This document shows positions 1 to 5,534 of a DNA stretch of 10,832 nt, piece after piece. Numbering within the stretch: the stretch's first letter is position 1; each line of letters begins with the position of its first letter. The notes under the pieces were generated by a model that saw nothing but the letters and a program-made list of their open reading frames with translations, did not search any database and was not told the DNA's origin. This stretch comes from JAFDZO01 sp038225955 (GTDB lineage Bacteria > Bacteroidota > Ignavibacteria > Tepidaquicellales > Tepidaquicellaceae), in contig JBBRQV010000109.1 of the NCBI GenBank assembly GCA_038225955.1, forward strand, positions 1 through 10,832. The letters run 5' to 3'. Made by a program: the position numbers and the translations under genes.

Positions 1-582
1 GCGAAAAAGACACTGCCCATTGTAGATTTCTACTTGCAGAAAATGCTTTACAATGATGTATCAACACTTTTGCCTATGGGCAGCTTTGTAAGCTTTTTAT
101 ATTATGGAGTTAAAGCCGGAGATGCCGAATGGATTAAGAAGTTAATTGAAAAGCATTCCTGTGAACTTCATCCTGATAAGAAGGAATACACTATAAACTT
201 TGCATGGGGGATTTATTACGGCTGTAAAGAAGATTATAATAAAGCTCTTTCATATTACTCTAAAATTAATTCTTCTGAATCTGTTATATCTGAAAATACA
301 AAATCAGAAGTAATGGAATGCCATTATCATCTTGGTAATTTTGACGAGGCATTTTCATATAGTGAAGCTGTATTAAGGGGATATGAGAGAAAAGGGAAGG
401 GAAATATTCCCCGATGGGGAATAGAGTTTGTAAAACTTTTTAGAGAACTTTTAAAAATTGTAACAGGAAAACAATTGGAAAAACACGATAAATTTGAAGA
501 ACTTAAACTCAAGATTGCAAAGGCAAGCCCACAAGTTCAGTTTAAATTTGCTAACAAAAAAATATTATCAAAAGTGAAATAA
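1..582 (+). CDS. TPR-like protein, C-terminal part (5' end outside window)
   Basis: The frame is open from base 1 (reading AKKTLPIVDFYLQKML) to a TAA at 580-582, so the start lies left of the window. The TTG at 34 and the ATG at 43 are probably internal codons. Two helical repeat units are visible. One, around bases 190-270, contains FAWGIYYG, then DYNKALSYYSKI. The other, around 310-390, contains CHYHLGNFDEAFSYSEAVL. The small-residue and aromatic spacing (W..YY, A..YY; YHLG.FDEA..YSE) is that of tetratricopeptide repeats. The tail is Lys-rich with no membrane segment. TPR proteins are usually protein-interaction scaffolds, and nothing here shows the partner or role. The tail does not look enzymatic, but a catalytic domain further upstream cannot be excluded. 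It is separated from hisC by 79 nt. Confidence 0.6.
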   Translation, partial: AKKTLPIVDFYLQKMLYNDVSTLLPMGSFVSFLYYGVKAGDAEWIKKLIEKHSCELHPDKKEYTINFAWGIYYGCKEDYNKALSYYSKINSSESVISENTKSEVMECHYHLGNFDEAFSYSEAVLRGYERKGKGNIPRWGIEFVKLFRELLKIVTGKQLEKHDKFEELKLKIAKASPQVQFKFANKKILSKVK

Positions 583-661
583 GAGAGTGCAAGCATTTTA
601 ATTTCATTTCTACTTTAAATTAATAGAAGTATTTTGATGGTACAATCAAAATCAAATATTA

Positions 662-1759
662 ATGCCTCAAAGTTCCTTAATACCTCCACACATAAAAAGT
701 CTTCGCCCATACGTACCCGGCAGAACAATAGAAGAAATAAAAAAAGAATTTGGCCTTGAAAAAGTTTATAAGCTTGCATCGAATGAAAATCCGTTAGGAC
801 CATCGCCTAATGCAGTGAAGGCAATGATTGCATGTATGCAGGATGTACATAGGTATCAGGATGTTGGTGCGATTGAGCTGCGCACCCTTATTGCAAAAAA
901 GTATAATTTGAAAATTGAGAACGTTGCAGTCGGGAGCGGGAGCGAAGGAATTATTTCTTACATACTCAGATGTTTTCTGCAAGATGATGATGAACTACTG
1001 ACATCGCAAGGAACGTTCATCGGCTTTCAGGTATTGGCAAAATCCAGCGGAAAGAAATTTCTTGAAGTCCCCATGAAAAACGGATATAAATTTGATTTGG
1101 AGGGAATATTTAATGCGATTAACGATAAGACAAAAATTATTTATTTATGTAATCCGAATAACCCAACAGGTACAATATTTACGAAGGATGAATTTGAAAA
1201 ATTTATTGATAAAGTCCCTGAGAATATAATTGTAATACTTGATGAGGCGTATTTTGAATTTGCAGAAGATAAACCAGAGTATCCTGATTCGCTTCACTAC
1301 CGCCATGATAATGTAATAACACTAAGAACGTTTTCCAAAGTTTACGGTATTGCTGCCGTTCGCATAGGCTACGGCTTTGGGCAGAAGGATTTTATTGAAA
1401 GCATAATGAAAGTTAAAATGCCGTTTGAGCCTTCACTTCCAGCGCAAGTTGGAGCGGTTGCCTCAATAGAAGATGAAGATTTTTTAAATAGGTCATTAAC
1501 GGTTAACAGAGAAGGATATAAATTTATTACAGATGAATTTACAAAGCTTAGGCTAAACTGGATTCCTTCTTATGCAAATTTTGTAATGGTAGATTTTGGA
1601 AGTGAGGAGAAAGTTGCTCATATAAATGAAAGTATGCTTAGAGAGGGGATTATAATAAGACCGCTTAAACCATTCGGCTTGGGTCATTGTCTTAGAATTA
1701 CTGTCGGTACGGAAGAAGAGAATATTGCAATGTTAAATTCTCTAAAGAAATTTATATAA
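662..1759 (+). CDS. hisC: Histidinol-phosphate aminotransferase
   Basis: This is a 365-residue fold-type I PLP enzyme, full length for HisC. It would convert imidazole-acetol phosphate and glutamate to histidinol phosphate in cytosolic histidine synthesis. Visible landmarks are SLRPYVPGR (13-21), the substrate-loop SNENPLGPSP (40-49), NPNNPTG (164-170), DEAYFEFA (194-201; Asp194 and Tyr197 face the PLP ring), the TFSKVYG lysine motif with Lys226 as the Schiff-base residue, R..GYGFG following it, and the C-terminal LRITVGT (carboxylate-binding Arg). The ATG at 662 fits the family N-terminus; no Shine-Dalgarno is visible. No other his gene is nearby. Instead it leads an apparent operon with a secreted DUF3298 protein (11-nt gap) and a Nudix hydrolase. 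Some HisC paralogues act on aromatic amino acids, which sequence alone cannot exclude. Confidence 0.93.
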   Translation: MPQSSLIPPHIKSLRPYVPGRTIEEIKKEFGLEKVYKLASNENPLGPSPNAVKAMIACMQDVHRYQDVGAIELRTLIAKKYNLKIENVAVGSGSEGIISYILRCFLQDDDELLTSQGTFIGFQVLAKSSGKKFLEVPMKNGYKFDLEGIFNAINDKTKIIYLCNPNNPTGTIFTKDEFEKFIDKVPENIIVILDEAYFEFAEDKPEYPDSLHYRHDNVITLRTFSKVYGIAAVRIGYGFGQKDFIESIMKVKMPFEPSLPAQVGAVASIEDEDFLNRSLTVNREGYKFITDEFTKLRLNWIPSYANFVMVDFGSEEKVAHINESMLREGIIIRPLKPFGLGHCLRITVGTEEENIAMLNSLKKFI

Positions 1760-1770
1760 ACAAAACTTAT

Positions 1771-2520
1771 ATGAAAAAATTAATCTTTCTAATTTTATTA
1801 GCTTCATCTATATCCTCCGGGCAAACGCTTGAAGTTCTTTCTGACTCAACAAAGGAAGTGGGAACCGTAAATAAATTTGCGTTCGATATAAATATGCAGT
1901 TCCCGAAATTTTCTTTCGGGGCAGGCGCATTAATGGGAGTTAGAGGAATAGCAAGCGATATGCAGATGGTAATTGACTCAATGAATAAAGCCCAGATAAA
2001 TTCGTTTAAGAAAAATCTGAATGACTTTACTTATTCAGACGACTTTAAGGATATGACTTCCTCTCTCACTACTATTTATACAGTGGAGTTTTTGAAAAAT
2101 TCATACGTAAGTATTGCAATGCTCCATTATGAAATAATTGCAGGCATGGCTCACCCTTATCAATATACTTATACGTTCAATTATGATTACGTTAATAAAG
2201 GATTGATATCATTTCAGGATTTATTTCTTCCGAAGTCAGGCTATTTAAAATTCGTCTCAAATTATTGTATAAAAGATTTAAAGGCACAGGTTAAAGATGC
2301 AGACTTGGGGAATATGGATGATATGATAAAAGAAGGCGCAGGTGCAAAGCTTGAAAATTTCCAGACGTTTTCTGTAGATGATAAAGGTATTTCAATAATT
2401 TTCTCACCGGGGCAGGCAGCGCCAAATGTTGTCGGCGGGCAAATGGTATTCATCCCCAAAAATAAAATCAGTAAGTATGTTGATACAGCAGGACCGTTAT
2501 CTTTCTGGTGGAGTAATTAA
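1771..2520 (+). CDS. Secreted DUF3298 / RsiV-like domain protein
   Basis: This is a 249-residue protein with an N-terminal signal peptide: MKK, then a hydrophobic stretch to about residue 13, with likely cleavage near SSG/Q at 17-18. There is no lipobox cysteine, so it is probably periplasmic or exported in soluble form. Two signatures of the DUF3298 (RsiV/PdaC C-terminal) family are visible: GMAHPYQYTYTFNYD at about 125-139 followed by GLISFQDLFLP, and the distal FSVDDKGISIIFSPGQAAP with VFIPKNKIS. DUF3298 domains occur in the B. subtilis anti-sigma factor RsiV, where they bind lysozyme, and beside the PdaC deacetylase domain. Neither activity can be read from this sequence. There is no transmembrane helix beyond the signal peptide, so it is not an RsiV orthologue in architecture. 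It lies 11 nt after hisC and 10 nt before the Nudix gene, suggesting co-transcription. Confidence 0.65.
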   Translation: MKKLIFLILLASSISSGQTLEVLSDSTKEVGTVNKFAFDINMQFPKFSFGAGALMGVRGIASDMQMVIDSMNKAQINSFKKNLNDFTYSDDFKDMTSSLTTIYTVEFLKNSYVSIAMLHYEIIAGMAHPYQYTYTFNYDYVNKGLISFQDLFLPKSGYLKFVSNYCIKDLKAQVKDADLGNMDDMIKEGAGAKLENFQTFSVDDKGISIIFSPGQAAPNVVGGQMVFIPKNKISKYVDTAGPLSFWWSN

Positions 2521-2530
2521 TTAAAGAATA

Positions 2531-2965
2531 ATGAGTTTTATAATCCATATAAGCGCAGTTATTACCAATGGAAGTAAAGTTTTAATGGTAAAGGAAGGTA
2601 AGAAGGTGAGTTATGGTTTATATAATTTTCCGGGCGGGCATCTTGAAAAAAATGAGAGTATCTTAGAGGGTATTTATCGTGAAGTCAAAGAAGAAACAAG
2701 CTTAGAAGTTGAGATAGATTATCTTATAAATATACTCATTACAAAAGGGGAGACAACTTATATTAATTTTGTCTTTCATGCAGAATATAAATCAGGTGAC
2801 GCCGTTGCACAGGCAGGAGAAATTATTGAATGCAGGTGGATTGAAATAAATGATTTACTAAATGGTTTCGAAGGTGAACTCCTCAACAAAGAAAAAAAGA
2901 TAAAGGCACTAAATGATTATCTTGGAGGAAAAAAAGTTGAGCTTGATGTATTGGTGGATTATTGA
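2531..2965 (+). CDS. Nudix hydrolase
   Basis: This is a 144-residue single-domain Nudix protein. The Nudix box GX5EX7REUXEEXGU spans about 36-58: Gly36, Glu42, Arg50-Glu51, Glu54-Glu55, Leu58. The metal-binding REVKEE core is intact, but the conserved Gly near the end is Ser57 (ETSL instead of ETGL). YNFPGGHLE just before the box is the usual beta-strand and loop. The family hydrolyses nucleoside diphosphates linked to another moiety (oxidised dNTPs, ADP-ribose, NADH, sugar nucleotides) with Mg2+. The substrate cannot be assigned here. The start ATG at 2531 is 10 nt after the DUF3298 stop, consistent with the end of the hisC operon. No T-rich intrinsic terminator follows. The next structure is the GC-rich hairpin of the DUF559 element at 3010-3030. 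Confidence 0.88.
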   Translation: MSFIIHISAVITNGSKVLMVKEGKKVSYGLYNFPGGHLEKNESILEGIYREVKEETSLEVEIDYLINILITKGETTYINFVFHAEYKSGDAVAQAGEIIECRWIEINDLLNGFEGELLNKEKKIKALNDYLGGKKVELDVLVDY

Positions 2966-3003
2966 AAGTAAACGTAATATAAATAATTTGAAAAATTGCT
3001 GAC

Positions 3004-3045
3004 ACTGTTCCCCTCCTTACCAAGGAGGGGTTAGGGGTGGTTTAA
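3004..3045 (+). repeat. Left 42-nt inverted repeat with internal hairpin
   Basis: This matches the reverse complement of 3430-3471 at all 42 positions; the match ends at 3003 and 3046. It starts ACTGTT, then has arm CCCCTCCTT (3010-3018), loop ACC (3019-3021) and arm AAGGAGGGG (3022-3030), a perfect 9-bp stem. An asymmetric tail, TTAGGGGTGGTTTAA (3031-3045), follows. The tail encodes, on the minus strand, the last residues (Asn-His-Pro) and the TAA stop of the DUF559 gene. A hairpin plus a short asymmetric tail is the arrangement of REP-type repeats. The hairpin lacks a T-tract, so it is not a classical intrinsic terminator, although it could slow transcription from the Nudix side. Confidence 0.95.
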
Positions 3046-3411
3046 CAATTGCTTTGCTAATTCTACTTCTCTATTAATCTCTTCTAAAACCTGCTGCAAA
3101 TTTCCTTTCACGTCATTATTTGTAAATCTTATAATATCTATTCCTTGTTCTATTAAAAATTTAGTTCTGATAAAATCTTTCTTTTTAAAATCTTCTTGAA
3201 AATGCGAATCACCGTCAATTTCGATTGCTAATTTTAATTCAGTGCAATAAAAATCTACAATGTAACTTCCAACACTGTATTGTCTTCTGAATTTTAGATT
3301 AAACGGATTTCCTTTTTTGAGTTTACTCCATAAAATTTTTTCAGAAAGAGAGGCATTGTTGCGAAGCTCTTGTCTTTTTTCTTTTAATAGAGTTTTATTG
3401 AATAACTTCAT
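3031..3411 (-). CDS. DUF559 domain protein, Vsr-like PD-(D/E)XK nuclease fold
   Basis: This is a 126-residue protein, the usual size for single-domain DUF559 proteins. It starts with a basic segment (RQELRNNASLSEKILWSKLK), followed by the family core KFRRQYSVGSYIVDFYC (40-56), ELKLAIEIDGDSH (58-70) and IIRFTNNDV near residue 98. Asp53 and Glu64-x-Asp66 are the expected metal-binding residues of the PD-(D/E)XK/Vsr fold. Vsr enzymes nick mismatched DNA, but DUF559 proteins have no settled function, so DNA cleavage is inferred from fold only. The ATG at 3411 gives the canonical N-terminus; no Shine-Dalgarno is seen. The gene is bounded by a perfect inverted repeat, and its last codons and stop lie within the left repeat. 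The spacer from the right repeat to ATG is 18 nt, so promoter or translation signals must lie in or next to the repeat. Confidence 0.85.
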   Translation of the reverse strand: MKLFNKTLLKEKRQELRNNASLSEKILWSKLKKGNPFNLKFRRQYSVGSYIVDFYCTELKLAIEIDGDSHFQEDFKKKDFIRTKFLIEQGIDIIRFTNNDVKGNLQQVLEEINREVELAKQLLNHP

Positions 3412-3429
3412 AAAAAATTTAATTACTCT

Positions 3430-3471
3430 TTAAACCACCCCTAACCCCTCCTTGGTAAGGAGGGGAACAGT
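3430..3471 (-). repeat. Right 42-nt inverted repeat with internal hairpin
   Basis: This is the perfect reverse complement of 3004-3045. On the plus strand it begins TTAAACCACCCCTAA, then has arm CCCCTCCTT (3445-3453), loop GGT (3454-3456) and arm AAGGAGGGG (3457-3465), ending AACAGT. It lies just upstream of the DUF559 start codon. The outer edge can form a second small stem with unrepeated flank: GGGAACA (3463-3469) pairs with TGTTCCC (3477-3483) across a 7-nt loop. That alternative stem uses bases of the main hairpin, so the two are mutually exclusive. Confidence 0.95.
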
Positions 3472-3528
3472 TAACTTGTTCCCATTTATATCTTCAGCAA
3501 AGTGAAACAATAGGTTAACGTTTTCCTT

Positions 3529-3921
3529 CTAAAAATACTCCTTCAACTTCTTATGAAGAATTTTCAAATGGTCATCCATTGCTCTTTTATGTTTGCACGG
3601 GTCTAAGTCACCGACTTTATTTATTGGGACAAGATGAACGTGCAAGTGCTCTTCACCAAAACCTTCTACTGCCAGTCCTATTTTCTTTGCTTTCGTTGCT
3701 TCTTTTAAATTCTTCGATAACTTTCTCGCAAGTTTCATAATTTCAATATATTCCGGTTTATATAAATCAAAAATATACTATTTGTGTTTTTTCGGAATTA
3801 TCATAAAATGCCCTTCCTGAATAGGACTTATATCAAGAAACGCCAGAAAATTCTCATCTTCATATAATTTATAGCAGGGAAGTTAGCCGCTTACGATTTT
3901 GCAAAATGTACAGTTTTCCAT
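3529..3921 (-). pseudogene. HIT-family hydrolase pseudogene with two in-frame stops
   Basis: Read on the minus strand from the ATG at 3921 to the TAG at 3529-3531, one continuous frame gives a recognisable full-length HIT protein of about 130 codons. It begins MENCTFCKIVSG (zinc-type CxxC), continues with LPCYKLYEDENFLAFLDISP and QEGHFMIIPKKHK, then YIFDLYKPEYIEIMKLARKL, and carries the histidine triad HLHVHLVP (bases about 3625-3648). A TAA at 3883-3885 follows IVSG, where homologues usually have Glu or Lys before the I/LPCY motif. A TAG at 3778-3780 falls in the loop after PKKHK. No frameshift is needed. HIT proteins hydrolyse or transfer nucleotidyl groups (e.g. AMP-lysine, Ap4A). The 69-residue open piece from the ATG at 3738 keeps the triad but lacks the N-terminal strands, so it is unlikely to be a working enzyme. 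Confidence 0.85.
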
Positions 3922-4041
3922 TATATATTTTATTATACATTTCGTTCTTCCTTTAAAGTGTAAAACGATATTCGTAAATTAATTGTTGTAATATTTAATT
4001 CCAATAATTTAATACTTAATTCAAATATAAATACAAAATAT

Positions 4042-5445
4042 ATGCAAGAATTTGACGTAACTGTAATCGGCAGCGGTCCCGGCGGATATACTGCTGCTAT
4101 AAGAGCTTCACAGCTTGGATTTAAGACTGCAATAATTGAACGTGATAGATTGGGCGGAGTATGTTTGAACTGGGGATGTATCCCTACAAAAGCTTTATTA
4201 AAAAGCGCAGAGCTAAACCAGAAAGTTTCTCATTTAAAAGAATATGGAATCAGTGTTGAAAATGCTTCATTTGATTTCACTGCAATCATCCAGAGATCAC
4301 GCGGTGTTGCCGATACATCTGAAAAAGGTGTAAAGTATCTTATGAAAAAAAATAAGATAACCGTATTTGAAGGCACCGGAAAATTCAATAAAGATAAAAC
4401 GATAACTGTAACAAATAAAGATGGCAAGAGCGAACAGATAAAATCGAAGCATACTATCATTGCCACAGGTGCAAGAGCAAGAACGCTCGGCGATTTGAAA
4501 TTCGATGAAGAAAAAATTATGTCATCTACAGGCGCAATGATTGCAAAATCATTACCGAAGAAAATGACAATCGTTGGCAGCGGAGCAATTGGCTGTGAGT
4601 TCGCTTACTTCTATAATTCGCTGGGAACAGAAGTTACAATCATTGAAATGATGCCTACAATTCTTCCTGTTGAAGATAAAGAAATCTCAGATGTTGTTGC
4701 AAGAGAGTTCAAGAAAAGTAAAATGAGATTGCTAACAGAGACGAAAACAGAATCAATAACTGTTAAAGGCGATAAGGTTATTACAAAAATTTCAGGCAAG
4801 ACTGCTGAGGAAATTGAATCAGATGTTGTATTGGTTGCTATCGGTATAAGAGGTAATGTTGAAAATCTTGGACTTGAAGAAGTCGGTGTGAAAGTGTTCA
4901 AAGACTGCATTAATACTGATACAAATTACAAAACAAACGTTGACGGTATTTATGCTATCGGCGATGTTTCATGTCTTAATGAAACAAAGAAGCCTGCGCT
5001 TGCGCACGTTGCATCTTCGGAAGCAATTAACTGTGTTGAAAAAATAAAAGGACTTCACGCTCCTGATATAAATTATGATAACGTTCCCGGAAATACTTAC
5101 TGCGTACCTTCAGTTGGTTCAGTCGGTATGACAGAAGCGAAAGCAAAAGAAGCAGGATACGAAGTGAAGATTGGTAAGTTCCCATTCTCTGCAAACGGAA
5201 AATCACGCGCAGCTGGGGAGACAGTCGGTATGGTAAAATTAGTATTCGATGCAAAGTATGATGAACTTTTAGGAGCGCACATCGTTGGTAACGAAGCAAC
5301 TGAATTGATTGCCGAGCTTGTAATGGTGAAATCATTAGAAGGCACAGGCGAATCGATTATCAGAACAATCCATGCTCACCCAAGCTTAAGCGAATCCGTT
5401 CTTGAAGCAGCAGGCGTTGCTTACGGCGAAGCAATAAATATTTAA
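4042..5445 (+). CDS. lpdA: Dihydrolipoyl dehydrogenase (E3)
   Basis: This is a 467-residue flavoprotein disulfide reductase of normal length for E3. It reoxidises the dihydrolipoyl groups of 2-oxo-acid dehydrogenase complexes and the glycine cleavage system, passing electrons through FAD and a disulfide to NAD+. Visible parts are the FAD Rossmann motif GSGPGG (10-15), the redox disulfide GGVCLNWGCIPTK with Cys41 and Cys46, and the second dinucleotide motif GSGAIG (179-184). Glu202 ends the next strand, typical of NAD rather than NADP binding. YAIGDV (304-309; Asp308 contacts FAD) and the C-terminal HAHPSLSE with the His446-Glu451 catalytic pair complete the set. The start ATG gives the standard N-terminus. 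It stands alone, with no E1 or E2 genes adjacent. It is divergent from the HIT pseudogene across a 120-nt A/T-rich spacer that should hold its promoter; no confident -35/-10 pair was seen there. Confidence 0.96.
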   Translation: MQEFDVTVIGSGPGGYTAAIRASQLGFKTAIIERDRLGGVCLNWGCIPTKALLKSAELNQKVSHLKEYGISVENASFDFTAIIQRSRGVADTSEKGVKYLMKKNKITVFEGTGKFNKDKTITVTNKDGKSEQIKSKHTIIATGARARTLGDLKFDEEKIMSSTGAMIAKSLPKKMTIVGSGAIGCEFAYFYNSLGTEVTIIEMMPTILPVEDKEISDVVAREFKKSKMRLLTETKTESITVKGDKVITKISGKTAEEIESDVVLVAIGIRGNVENLGLEEVGVKVFKDCINTDTNYKTNVDGIYAIGDVSCLNETKKPALAHVASSEAINCVEKIKGLHAPDINYDNVPGNTYCVPSVGSVGMTEAKAKEAGYEVKIGKFPFSANGKSRAAGETVGMVKLVFDAKYDELLGAHIVGNEATELIAELVMVKSLEGTGESIIRTIHAHPSLSESVLEAAGVAYGEAINI

Positions 5446-5449
5446 TTCA

Positions 5450-5479
5450 TTCATAATATTTTGTACGGTATCTTATAAT
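5450..5479 (+). promoter_or_regulatory. Possible sigma70-type promoter for the PaaK-like gene
   Basis: A perfect TATAAT at 5474-5479 lies 18 nt after TTCATA (5450-5455, four of six matches to TTGACA), in the 89-nt gap between lpdA and the next gene, about 55 nt before its start codon. In A/T-rich DNA such matches arise by chance. If the host is a Bacteroidota member, its primary sigma factor would also prefer a different motif. Confidence 0.25.
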
Positions 5480-5534
5480 ATAAAAGTAAGGTGTCGTTTT
5501 TTATTTATACTCATTTTATCCCAAAGAAAGTGAA

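Larger units (their letters stand above)
3004..3471 (-). mobile_element. Inverted-repeat-bounded DUF559 element (putative, 468 bp)
   Basis: A single minus-strand DUF559 endonuclease-like gene is enclosed by a perfect 42-nt inverted repeat (3004-3045 and 3430-3471), leaving a 384-nt interior. The gene fills almost the whole interior: its stop lies inside one repeat, and its start codon is 18 nt from the other. The repeats are much more GC-rich than their surroundings, and each contains a perfect 9-bp hairpin. No target-site duplication is evident (TGACA before the left end, TAACT after the right end). Perfect identity of the arms implies recent formation, gene conversion between arms, or selection. 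The layout resembles a minimal mobile or REP-like unit, although transposition by DUF559 proteins is not established to my knowledge. A second copy elsewhere in the genome would be needed to call it mobile with confidence. Confidence 0.55.

Noticed and set aside
606..632. Short inverted repeat TACTT/AAGTA before hisC
   Set aside because: Only 5 bp with a long A/T loop; expected by chance in this composition.
3010..3030. Left arm hairpin as the intrinsic terminator of the Nudix operon
   Set aside because: The stem is followed by TTAGGGG rather than a T-tract, and the identical hairpin recurs at the other end of the element, so a repeat-end role explains it better.
3004..3471. The repeat pair as part of a CRISPR array
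   Set aside because: There are only two copies, in inverted orientation and separated by a coding gene; CRISPR repeats are direct and closely spaced.
2995..3485. Target-site duplication flanking the DUF559 element
   Set aside because: Sequences immediately outside the arms (TGACA on the left, TAACT on the right) do not match. The TGTTCCC found at 3006-3012 and 3477-3483 is internal to the arm on one side, so it is not a credible duplication.
3529..3738. A functional small protein starting at the ATG at 3738
   Set aside because: It is the C-terminal remnant of a HIT gene, lacks the N-terminal strands of the fold, and shows no ribosome binding site.
3778..3885. Stop-codon reassignment explaining the in-frame TAA and TAG of the HIT gene
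   Set aside because: Neighbouring genes end normally with TAA or TAG, and both stop types would have to be recoded; gene decay is simpler.
5027..5345. Two overlapping open frames on the minus strand inside lpdA
   Set aside because: They are antisense to a highly conserved gene, have no recognisable domain, and show composition typical of complementary-strand shadows.
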